DNA of 64,000 bases, from assembly GCA_964244295.1 (NCBI GenBank), contig CAXTIG010000041.1, positions 4,568-68,567 of the forward strand. The letters run 5' to 3'. This stretch comes from JAJAZB01 sp964244295 (GTDB lineage: Bacteria > Bacteroidota > Bacteroidia > Cytophagales > Spirosomataceae). The notes under the pieces were generated by a model. The model saw only the letters and a list, made by a program, of their open reading frames with translations. It made no database searches and was not told where the DNA came from. Numbering within the stretch: position 1 is the stretch's first letter; every line of letters begins with the position of its first letter. Made by a program: the position numbers and the translations under genes. Below are positions 1 through 10,120 of the stretch, in pieces.

Positions 1-20
1 CGTTCGTGAATAGCGAGTTT

Positions 21-3000
21 GTTTCAATCCGTCTCACTTCACGGATTCCAGAGAAAGTTCGCCGGGCGGGAAAAGGAGGATGAAGAAGTCGGCGTTTCAA
101 TCCGTCTCACTTCACGGATTCCAGAGAAAGTCAGCCCTGGCTCGCCCCCGAAAGCGGCAGGCTGAGGTTTCAATCCGTCTCACTTCACGGATTCCAGAGA
201 AAGGGTCGATGGCGGCGGGTGGCGCTCATCGCGGTAGGTTGCTGTTTCAATCCGTCTCACTTCACGGATTCCAGAGAAAGAGTTTCCGAACCGACGAAGG
301 CGAAGTAATTCAGCCCGTTTCAATCCGTCTCACTTCACGGATTCCAGAGAAAGGAGGATAAAACCTCGCACACGACCAAAGAACAGAAGGTTTCAATCCG
401 TCTCACTTCACGGATTCCAGAGAAAGAGAGGTAACACAAACCTCCGTTCCCCTCAAACTGGAGTTTCAATCCGTCTCACTTCACGGATTCCAGAGAAAGA
501 ACTAACCTACGATGAGGCCGGTATCCCCAATGGCAAGTTTCAATCCGTCTCACTTCACGGATTCCAGAGAAAGGTCTAAGCGATTTACCGGCAAATTTTA
601 CCTGTTCTTGTTTCAATCCGTCTCACTTCACGGATTCCAGAGAAAGCCAACGGTGGTGGCCCAGCGCCGACGCGAGTTTGAGAGTTTCAATCCGTCTCAC
701 TTCACGGATTCCAGAGAAAGTAACCTTTCAGGAATTGGGTGGCCGCTTTCCAGGCGTGTTTCAATCCGTCTCACTTCACGGATTCCAGAGAAAGTGAAAA
801 TCCAAATTTTATAGTTTTGTCTCGATAATTGTTTCAATCCGTCTCACTTCACGGATTCCAGAGAAAGTACTCCGCCATGACCAAGACCAGCCTCCTCGCC
901 TGGTGGTTTCAATCCGTCTCACTTCACGGATTCCAGAGAAAGCTTTTTTATGTTCTGGTTTGTGGACATGGTGTTAATAGGTTTCAATCCGTCTCACTTC
1001 ACGGATTCCAGAGAAAGAGTCGATTTGCTGCAATTCGGCCTTCAATTTTTCAAGTTTCAATCCGTCTCACTTCACGGATTCCAGAGAAAGAGCAAATGCT
1101 CCTGCAACGCCAGCTTAACCATTGGTGTTTCAATCCGTCTCACTTCACGGATTCCAGAGAAAGGGCTACGGCCCAGCTTTGGGCCGGGTCGAGGGTTTGG
1201 GTTTCAATCCGTCTCACTTCACGGATTCCAGAGAAAGAATTTCAGATCGTCGTTGATGCTGAGGCTAATGTCGGTTTCAATCCGTCTCACTTCACGGATT
1301 CCAGAGAAAGAACGGCACCACGCAGGCCACCGATTTGCAATGGGAGTTTCAATCCGTCTCACTTCACGGATTCCAGAGAAAGTTCGAAACGACTAAATCT
1401 TCTTCGGTTTCCACTCCGTTTCAATCCGTCTCACTTCACGGATTCCAGAGAAAGTTTCAACGTCGGAGTAAATCCGGCGACCTCCCCAGTTGGTTTCAAT
1501 CCGTCTCACTTCACGGATTCCAGAGAAAGCCCACGACGTGAAACTGCACAAGCCCTATTTTGAGAGTTTCAATCCGTCTCACTTCACGGATTCCAGAGAA
1601 AGCCGTACCGCCCGACTGCATCCGGGTCGTGCCGGAGCGTTTCAATCCGTCTCACTTCACGGATTCCAGAGAAAGGGCCCACGACGTGAAACTGCACAAG
1701 CCCTATTTTGAGAGTTTCAATCCGTCTCACTTCACGGATTCCAGAGAAAGTTTCGGTGAAAATCTCGGTCAGGCGGGTGCCTTCGGGTTTCAATCCGTCT
1801 CACTTCACGGATTCCAGAGAAAGTGGCCGTGAAGCGCTTTTTTTGGAATCCCATTGGGTTTGTTTCAATCCGTCTCACTTCACGGATTCCAGAGAAAGCA
1901 CCCCGCCCCCTCCCGGATGGGAGGGGGCTTTTCCGTTTCAATCCGTCTCACTTCACGGATTCCAGAGAAAGGGCCCCGACATCATCGGGGCCGTTTGCTT
2001 TGTTCACCGTTTCAATCCGTCTCACTTCACGGATTCCAGAGAAAGCACCCCGCCCCCTCCCGGATGGGAGGGGGCTTTTCCGTTTCAATCCGTCTCACTT
2101 CACGGATTCCAGAGAAAGCTGCTCTCGCCGTCCTCCGTGAATGGTCACCTATTCGGTTTCAATCCGTCTCACTTCACGGATTCCAGAGAAAGCAGCACCG
2201 AATCGCGCCGCCTCGACAGCACAGTCGAGTTTCAATCCGTCTCACTTCACGGATTCCAGAGAAAGTCGAACCGCCCGAACGATGGGCACCGATCGAAGGC
2301 GGTTTCAATCCGTCTCACTTCACGGATTCCAGAGAAAGTTTAAAACCACACAAAACCCCCCGATCTGATGGAAGCGTTTCAATCCGTCTCACTTCACGGA
2401 TTCCAGAGAAAGCGAGGTCTCTCTCCAGTTCCAGATTGGCGGCGATTTCGTTTCAATCCGTCTCACTTCACGGATTCCAGAGAAAGGGGCAACTCAAGCG
2501 GCGAACCTCGCGCTACGTACAGGTTTCAATCCGTCTCACTTCACGGATTCCAGAGAAAGAACTGCTGGCGATGGGTTTCACCCAAACGGAAATCAGTTTC
2601 AATCCGTCTCACTTCACGGATTCCAGAGAAAGGTGGCTCGGATGCCCTCAACGTGGCGGCACTGAGCAAGTTTCAATCCGTCTCACTTCACGGATTCCAG
2701 AGAAAGCCATGCTGTTCTTTCCTGGCAGTGCCGGGGATGCGCGTTTCAATCCGTCTCACTTCACGGATTCCAGAGAAAGTCCGGCTGTTACCAGTACCAG
2801 CAGCCAGGACAGTAAGGTTTCAATCCGTCTCACTTCACGGATTCCAGAGAAAGGAGTTCGACGACGTGGTGCGGGCCAGCCAGAGTGCCTAGTTTCAATC
2901 CGTCTCACTTCACGGATTCCAGAGAAAGCGTTCCAGCCCGTGAAGTCGCAAGGCAAACCGTAGAGTTTCAATCCGTCTCACTTCACGGATTCCAGAGAAA

Positions 3001-6000
3001 GTCGTAGGTGAGGTCATCCATAAACCAGGGCCTTTGACGTTTCAATCCGTCTCACTTCACGGATTCCAGAGAAAGAATGTACTCATTTCTGGGATTGATT
3101 AGAGGTGGACAAGTTTCAATCCGTCTCACTTCACGGATTCCAGAGAAAGCGTACATGGTACCCGCGAGCAGCGTCGGATTGGCGTGTTTCAATCCGTCTC
3201 ACTTCACGGATTCCAGAGAAAGTCAGTTTCTCCCCGATGGGCAGCGTGGCGGTTTCGTGTTTCAATCCGTCTCACTTCACGGATTCCAGAGAAAGCGATT
3301 GCCGCCCATTTGGGTCGCCCACACCACGCAGGTTTCAATCCGTCTCACTTCACGGATTCCAGAGAAAGTCTATACAAGTTGAAATCAGGGAATTTGGTGA
3401 GAAGGTTTCAATCCGTCTCACTTCACGGATTCCAGAGAAAGACCCATCACCTCCGATTTCGTGATCAACCGGAAGGGTTTCAATCCGTCTCACTTCACGG
3501 ATTCCAGAGAAAGTAACGATGGAAGCCAAACTAAAGCAGCCAAAGTAGCTGTTTCAATCCGTCTCACTTCACGGATTCCAGAGAAAGACGTAAAGGCGTT
3601 AAATACCGCCGTCAGGAACTGGTGTTTCAATCCGTCTCACTTCACGGATTCCAGAGAAAGGTTCAGGCGTCAGCCGTACATTCGCATCGGATAGAAGTTT
3701 CAATCCGTCTCACTTCACGGATTCCAGAGAAAGTTTGTGACCCGCTTGTGCGCCTTCTAAAAAAATAATTATTTCACCGTTTCAATCCGTCTCACTTCAC
3801 GGATTCCAGAGAAAGGAAAACTGTAAACCTGCTGAAAATGGATAAGTGCGGTTTCAATCCGTCTCACTTCACGGATTCCAGAGAAAGCAAAGTACACCCC
3901 ACGGGGGGGGGCTGTTCTTGAATGTTTCAATCCGTCTCACTTCACGGATTCCAGAGAAAGAATGGCAATCAATCTCAGGAATTCGGCGTATTCTGGGTTT
4001 CAATCCGTCTCACTTCACGGATTCCAGAGAAAGAGTAGTGCTGTACCCCCATCGCCACGCCACTTGACTTGTTTCAATCCGTCTCACTTCACGGATTCCA
4101 GAGAAAGAAATTGGTTGTGGAGCAAATGAATGGCAACTGGCGGAGTTTCAATCCGTCTCACTTCACGGATTCCAGAGAAAGTGAACGGAGTTTAACGGAG
4201 GAATTCGAGAAAGGACGGTTTCAATCCGTCTCACTTCACGGATTCCAGAGAAAGGGAAGGTGGTTTTTCCGGTAACGCCGTCCTGGAAGAGTTTCAATCC
4301 GTCTCACTTCACGGATTCCAGAGAAAGTTCGCGTTGGAATGCTGCAAAGTGGCCTCGCTGAAAAGTTTCAATCCGTCTCACTTCACGGATTCCAGAGAAA
4401 GCGACTGTTTGCCTGGTGCCAACCGCGATCCGGATGAGTTTCAATCCGTCTCACTTCACGGATTCCAGAGAAAGGATGCGATTGGGCTTAGTGCCTTCAT
4501 CTATGGAATGGCGTTTCAATCCGTCTCACTTCACGGATTCCAGAGAAAGCTGGATCAGCGCGACCGCGAAGGCAAGCCCCTCAAGTTTCAATCCGTCTCA
4601 CTTCACGGATTCCAGAGAAAGGAGGATTTCGGGCGCTTCTTCGGCGATCAGCAGGGCGGTTTCAATCCGTCTCACTTCACGGATTCCAGAGAAAGTGTGG
4701 AGTTTGCCATCGGCCCGGAGGTAATTGGTCGGTTTCAATCCGTCTCACTTCACGGATTCCAGAGAAAGGCTTCAGGAAAAGTGGGTGAAAATTGCCGAGA
4801 ACAGGTTTCAATCCGTCTCACTTCACGGATTCCAGAGAAAGATGACCTTGCCGTCGTACTCTCTGGTTTGGATGTCCAGTTTCAATCCGTCTCACTTCAC
4901 GGATTCCAGAGAAAGCGCTACTACGATGCCACTTGAAGACGGTAGGTTTATGTTTCAATCCGTCTCACTTCACGGATTCCAGAGAAAGTTTCCCCGCCCC
5001 CTCCCGGATGGGAGGGGGCTTTTCCGTTTCAATCCGTCTCACTTCACGGATTCCAGAGAAAGGCGAGGTTCGCCGCTTGAGTTGCCCGTGCTGAGGCCGG
5101 TTTCAATCCGTCTCACTTCACGGATTCCAGAGAAAGAGTTTTGAGCAAAAACCGACGCGCTCATAAAGAGCAAGTTTCAATCCGTCTCACTTCACGGATT
5201 CCAGAGAAAGATTGCTCGGTACGTTTCTGCACGGCTGCGGCTTCGAGTTTCAATCCGTCTCACTTCACGGATTCCAGAGAAAGGCCGCGTGCTCAACACC
5301 GTGAAGGAATTCGGCTTCTAGTTTCAATCCGTCTCACTTCACGGATTCCAGAGAAAGCTTTTGTGGCGTTCGTCGCACGTGGCCGAGTTGATGTTTCAAT
5401 CCGTCTCACTTCACGGATTCCAGAGAAAGGGCGCAGGCTCAACACCCGCAGGGGCTGCCCGGCATGTTTCAATCCGTCTCACTTCACGGATTCCAGAGAA
5501 AGATGAATTGGTAAGGAAAGCGGGCGCGAGCGGTATCAGTTTCAATCCGTCTCACTTCACGGATTCCAGAGAAAGTGTGAACTTGTGGCCCCGACGGTGA
5601 TAAGGTCGGTGAGTTTCAATCCGTCTCACTTCACGGATTCCAGAGAAAGCCTCGTACTAAGTTCGGTACTTTGGGGGCACGAGTAAGTTTCAATCCGTCT
5701 CACTTCACGGATTCCAGAGAAAGCCGCAACTCCGCCTCCGCTTCCTTGATCCGTCGCATGTTTCAATCCGTCTCACTTCACGGATTCCAGAGAAAGCTAC
5801 GAGGCCAACTTTGTCCGAAAAATTCAGTATTAGTTTCAATCCGTCTCACTTCACGGATTCCAGAGAAAGAAGCCGGGTACGGTAATCATGTACGATGGTT
5901 GGTTGAGTTGGTCATCAAAGTTTCAATCCGTCTCACTTCACGGATTCCAGAGAAAGAACCTGAATCAGGCGTTGACCGTAGCTGTTATACCCGTTTCAAT

Positions 6001-8851
6001 CCGTCTCACTTCACGGATTCCAGAGAAAGGGCGGTTGGCATGGTTGGGGGTTTCCAGCGTACTCAGTTTCAATCCGTCTCACTTCACGGATTCCAGAGAA
6101 AGCGCGAGGGCAAGGAAAACTGCTTTCGCACCCGCTCCGGTTTCAATCCGTCTCACTTCACGGATTCCAGAGAAAGACGCAGTAAAGTCAATGGCGCAGA
6201 AAAAACTGTGGCTGGTTTCAATCCGTCTCACTTCACGGATTCCAGAGAAAGTTTTTAATTTACCGCCCCGGTGCCGGTGAACTGCTTGTTTCAATCCGTC
6301 TCACTTCACGGATTCCAGAGAAAGTGGAAAAATTCGGGCGATTGAATACGTTTGAAATGCGTTTCAATCCGTCTCACTTCACGGATTCCAGAGAAAGGAA
6401 GGCCTCGTCACGCCGTCGTTGTGCTGGTCGGCAAGTTTCAATCCGTCTCACTTCACGGATTCCAGAGAAAGGCTCATGCTTCCATTTCAAGTTTGAGGGT
6501 GTTGAGGGTTTCAATCCGTCTCACTTCACGGATTCCAGAGAAAGAAAGTAAGTATCTGATAATCAATTAAAAAGTTGTAGTGTTTCAATCCGTCTCACTT
6601 CACGGATTCCAGAGAAAGGCGGATGGTGGCCCGGCAGAAACTGACAACGGGGATGTTTCAATCCGTCTCACTTCACGGATTCCAGAGAAAGAAACCCGGT
6701 TCGGCGAACAGGAGCGAGCCGACATCACGTTTCAATCCGTCTCACTTCACGGATTCCAGAGAAAGCCCATTTTCAATACGGATGTTTTCGCGTTTCAACA
6801 TGTTTCAATCCGTCTCACTTCACGGATTCCAGAGAAAGAGCGCCTTAAAAGCTGGGTGCGCTACCGGGGCTACGAGCGTTTCAATCCGTCTCACTTCACG
6901 GATTCCAGAGAAAGAAAAAAACCGGTTTGTAAACCGGTTATACACTTTTTGTTTCAATCCGTCTCACTTCACGGATTCCAGAGAAAGAACACGTCGACGG
7001 CGTTGGGCCGGATGAAGAATTCAAGTTTCAATCCGTCTCACTTCACGGATTCCAGAGAAAGTCGAAGAATGGCGCAACGCCAAACCGGACGAGTTCAGTT
7101 TCAATCCGTCTCACTTCACGGATTCCAGAGAAAGTAAAATATGGCATTAACGAAACTGAGTAATGGACCTGTTTCAATCCGTCTCACTTCACGGATTCCA
7201 GAGAAAGGAGCCGAGTGATGGCAGCATGACCAGCGAACAACTCAGTTTCAATCCGTCTCACTTCACGGATTCCAGAGAAAGCATCAGCGGCAACTCCATC
7301 CGGGGCATCCTGCGCGAGTTTCAATCCGTCTCACTTCACGGATTCCAGAGAAAGACCGAGGACAGCCAGCATGATGAAAATGACCGTTAAAGTTTCAATC
7401 CGTCTCACTTCACGGATTCCAGAGAAAGATCCGCAACCGGAAGTACCGCTGAGCGGAACTGGTTGGTTTCAATCCGTCTCACTTCACGGATTCCAGAGAA
7501 AGTCGCTTCAATAATTTGTGAACTTGGTTCACATTTTGGTTTCAATCCGTCTCACTTCACGGATTCCAGAGAAAGGATTGCCGCCCATTTGGGTCGCCCA
7601 CACCACGCAGGTTTCAATCCGTCTCACTTCACGGATTCCAGAGAAAGCTTGTCGGGGTGACGATCTCACTGGTGCGCGGCCGGGCCGTTTCAATCCGTCT
7701 CACTTCACGGATTCCAGAGAAAGCCGCGAGGTGCCCAAGCCGGGNNNNNNNNNNNNNNNNNNNNNNNNNNNNNNNNNNNNNNNNNNNNNNNNNNNNNNNN
7801 NNNNNNNNNNNNNNNNNNNNNNNNNNNNNNNNNNNNNNNNNNNNGGCCTTCTGATTTAACTTGTTTCAATCCGTCTCACTTCACGGATTCCAGAGAAAGA
7901 GGCCCCGATCCTGCGACACCTTCACATCCGCGACCTGTTTCAATCCGTCTCACTTCACGGATTCCAGAGAAAGGCGAGGTGCCCAAGCCGGGGGCCTTCT
8001 GATTTAACTTGTTTCAATCCGTCTCACTTCACGGATTCCAGAGAAAGCGAGCGTATGCTGGATCAGCGCGACCGCGAAGGCAAGGTTTCAATCCGTCTCA
8101 CTTCACGGATTCCAGAGAAAGGCGTCGAACGGTTGCGTAACCTGCCCGATGTGTTCGAGTTTCAATCCGTCTCACTTCACGGATTCCAGAGAAAGTTTGT
8201 AACACTTCAAAAAACAGCAAGTGTTACGCCAGTTTCAATCCGTCTCACTTCACGGATTCCAGAGAAAGCCGCCTACACCGCCGAGCAATTCGAGCGGATG
8301 ATTGCGTTTCAATCCGTCTCACTTCACGGATTCCAGAGAAAGAGGGGGTGTTTAAGTGAAACGCCCCGATTTACAAAGTTTCAATCCGTCTCACTTCACG
8401 GATTCCAGAGAAAGTTTTCCTCCTTGCTTCGCCGGTTGAACTGGTGTTGCAGTTTCAATCCGTCTCACTTCACGGATTCCAGAGAAAGACGTTCCGGCAC
8501 CTGGATGCACCGGGTTCTGGCTCTGTTTCAATCCGTCTCACTTCACGGATTCCAGAGAAAGACTAATCCCTCACCCCCGGCTGACGCCCGCAGCCTGTTT
8601 CAATCCGTCTCACTTCACGGATTCCAGAGAAAGCTACCCGCAGTCGGCGGGCTGCGAAACCTCAGCCAAGTTTCAATCCGTCTCACTTCACGGATTCCAG
8701 AGAAAGCTACGGCCCAGCTTTGGGCCGGGTCGAGGGTTTGGGTTTCAATCCGTCTCACTTCACGGATTCCAGAGAAAGTGGCCTCGGAGAGGGCCGCACG
8801 TTTCTCTTCCGCTTGTTTCAATCCGTCTCACTTCACGGATTCCAGAGAAAG
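21..8851 (-). CRISPR. Very large type I CRISPR array (about 119 repeats, 118 spacers)
   Basis: A 37-bp repeat recurs every 72-76 bp from 21-57 to 8815-8851. I counted 118 spacers, one of them broken by an N run. Every repeat I read was identical, including the leftmost. Read on the minus strand the repeat ends in ACGGATTGAAAC, the usual 3' end of type I-A/I-B repeats, so crRNAs are read right to left with the leader at 8852-9058. An inverted repeat (AATCCGT / ACGGATT) inside it can form the Cas6 hairpin. Spacers are mostly 35-38 nt, with outliers of 40, 45 and 50. The 20 bases before the first repeat look like the end of another spacer, and there is no degenerate terminal repeat, so the array probably continues beyond the window. 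Orientation is inferred from the repeat end and cas position. Confidence 0.98.
7745..7844. other. Assembly gap of 100 N inside one spacer
   Basis: Exactly 100 N, the customary size for a gap of unknown length. The left flank (ending GCCAAGCCGGG-like sequence, CCCAAGCCGGG) and right flank (GGCCTTCTGATTTAACTT) join without loss into the spacer that is intact at 7975-8011. Either the gap hides no bases, or it hides whole repeat units between two copies of that spacer. Confidence 0.95.
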
Positions 8852-9058
8852 TCGTCTTGGCGCGTGACTGCCTGACTTTCAGTGGCATTACAGCGAATCT
8901 GTCATCGCTAAATTTACTAATCAATTGGTCAAAGAGCGTTTCGACGAGGCTTTTTTGAAGGCGTCTCCGGATTCGTAAAGCATTGTCAGTAACCATATTG
9001 ACCGCTGTTTTCTGGCTTTCAAAAATAAATTACCACCCGGAACTTCTGCATCCGGCCC
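8852..9058 (-). promoter_or_regulatory. CRISPR leader with candidate promoter
   Basis: This 207-bp stretch lies between the leader-proximal repeat and the stop of cas4, on the side expected from the repeat orientation. On the minus strand it carries TATTTTTG (plus positions 9020-9027), a match to the Bacteroidota -7 consensus TAnnTTTG, which would start pre-crRNA about 160 nt before the first repeat. I see no clear -33 element; that area overlaps the cas4 hairpin. The leader role rests on position; the promoter is a motif match only. Confidence 0.6.
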
Positions 9059-9080
9059 TTACCTAATGCAGAAGTTCCGG
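9037..9080 (-). terminator. Hairpin at the 3' end of cas4, between cas operon and leader
   Basis: Perfect 15-bp arms (CCGGAACTTCTGCAT at 9037-9051 and its complement at 9066-9080) with a 14-nt loop. The cas4 stop codon (9059-9061) lies in the loop. On the minus strand the stem is followed by a T-rich stretch (GGTAATTTATTTTTG), so it may end cas transcription just before the leader. The T tract is imperfect, so termination is inferred. Confidence 0.6.
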
Positions 9081-9631
9081 TAGGTGCAAGTTACACAGCG
9101 GTCTTTGTAGCGCGTGGCCTTCGGGTAAAAATTTCGCTCGATAATATCGTGTACGGCGGCAGCCACCCGCTTTACCTCCTCCACGTCGGTGGGAGCGATG
9201 GGCACTTCCACCACTTTATTGCGGCTCCGGGTGTACACCAGAAACCCCCGCGTCACCTTCGCCCCGAAGTTGTCTTCGATGAGCCACGCGTAACAAAAAA
9301 GCTGAGTTTGGTAGGTTTGGTAAATTGTGTCTTTCCATTCGGCAAACTTGTAATCGAGCGGAGCCATCGTGCCATCGGCCAGCCGCAGCACTTCGTCCAC
9401 GCGGCCCCGGAGCACGTCGTTGGTCAGGTACTGGTCAAGGTGTTTTTCGACCACGCCCAGCCGCCGCCGCAGGTAGTCTTTGTTTTGCTCCAGTTTGTCG
9501 TCGTGCAAGTGCCGCCCGCGCATCACCTTGTAGTCTTTCTGCTCGTATTGGGGCACCCGCAACACGTACTCGAAGTAGGTGAAACGCGGACAAAACAGGT
9601 ACTCGATCAGGTGCGAAGGGGTGAGGGTCAT
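9059..9631 (-). CDS. cas4: Cas4 exonuclease (CRISPR adaptation)
   Basis: A 190-residue RecB-family nuclease with an Fe-S cluster. Cas4 trims prespacers and helps Cas1-Cas2 select the PAM end. The sequence shows the N-terminal cysteine in LFCPRFTYFEY, the nuclease core GRVDEVLR and LDYKFA, the QTQLFCYAW motif, and the C-terminal cysteines of CVTCTYRNFC (C-x2-C-x5-C), giving the four-cysteine cluster. I start it at the ATG at 9631, giving MTLTPSHLIEYLF, the normal family start. The frame stays open upstream to 9742, but that part encodes a duplicated VTAAADRSYI from a tandem DNA repeat and overlaps the end of cas2. It is the last gene of the cas locus, next to the leader. Confidence 0.95.
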   Translation of the reverse strand: MTLTPSHLIEYLFCPRFTYFEYVLRVPQYEQKDYKVMRGRHLHDDKLEQNKDYLRRRLGVVEKHLDQYLTNDVLRGRVDEVLRLADGTMAPLDYKFAEWKDTIYQTYQTQLFCYAWLIEDNFGAKVTRGFLVYTRSRNKVVEVPIAPTDVEEVKRVAAAVHDIIERNFYPKATRYKDRCVTCTYRNFCIR

Positions 9632-9634
9632 TTT

Positions 9635-9694
9635 GATGTACGAGCGGTCCGCCGCTGCGGTTACGATGTACGAGCGGTCCGCCGCTGCGGTTAC
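9635..9694. repeat. 30-bp tandem duplication between cas2 and cas4
   Basis: Two exact 30-bp copies (9635-9664 and 9665-9694) lie directly upstream of the cas4 ATG. Each contains GCGGTCCGCCGCTGCGG, the core of a genome-interspersed palindrome also seen at 53965-53981 and 54077-54093. The duplication fills most of the cas2-cas4 intercistronic gap. Confidence 0.9.
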
Positions 9695-9716
9695 GAATTG
9701 ACCTCCATCGCGGCTT

Positions 9717-10007
9717 TTAGAAAAACAGGGCGCGGACTTCATCCGTGACTAATTCTTTGTCGAACGCCTGCCCCAGCAGCACCGTTTGCTGCAACTCACT
9801 TTTGTTCATCGGAAACAGGTACACTTTGTCGGTCTCGACGTTGATGAGGCTTTCCAGTTCGAGTTGGAGCGTGTCTTTCTGGTTGGCCGTGAGCGTGCCC
9901 AGAAAACACGAAAACTGCACCCGGTACAAGCCCGCCTGCTTACAGGCTTTGGCCGCTTTGGTACGGGCGCGGTCTTTTTCGATGTCGTACAAAACCCAGA
10001 CGATCAT
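9717..10007 (-). CDS. cas2: Cas2, CRISPR adaptation protein
   Basis: A 96-residue Cas2 with a ferredoxin-like fold, which forms the Cas1-Cas2 integrase that inserts new spacers. It begins MIVWVLYDIEKDRARTK, with the family's conserved aspartate at the end of the first strand (D8), followed by KACKQAGLYRVQFSCFLG and the VYLFPMN strand. Length is normal. It lies between cas1 (upstream, separated by a long hairpin) and cas4 (downstream, after a tandem duplication). Confidence 0.97.
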   Translation of the reverse strand: MIVWVLYDIEKDRARTKAAKACKQAGLYRVQFSCFLGTLTANQKDTLQLELESLINVETDKVYLFPMNKSELQQTVLLGQAFDKELVTDEVRALFF

Positions 10008-10023
10008 GGTACTGAGTGATTGC

Positions 10024-10120
10024 GTGATTGAGTGAGGGAGTGACTGAGTGAGGAGGTGCCTGAAATGCTTTTCTTTTCACCGCAGCGGCGGTCCACTCAA
10101 TCACTCCCTCACTCAATCAC
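10024..10120 (-). terminator. Long hairpin between cas1 and cas2
   Basis: Arms of 27 nt (10024-10050 and 10094-10120) match at 26 of 27 positions and enclose a 43-nt loop. The right arm touches the cas1 stop codon at 10120-10122. There is no downstream T run, so it may be an mRNA-stabilising or attenuating structure rather than a terminator. The loop holds CCGCAGCGGCGG, the core of an interspersed repeat also present between cas2 and cas4. Confidence 0.5.

Noticed and set aside
80..8867. Many long open frames across the CRISPR array, on both strands
   Set aside because: They are built from the translated repeat (recurring SVSLHGFQRK, IRLTSRIPEK, FSGIREVRRIE) because the repeat has no stop in several frames. 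None is a gene.
9059..9742. Longer Cas4 starting at 9742
   Set aside because: The extra 37 residues are a duplicated repeat-derived peptide overlapping cas2. The family start MTLTPSHLIEYLF is at 9631.
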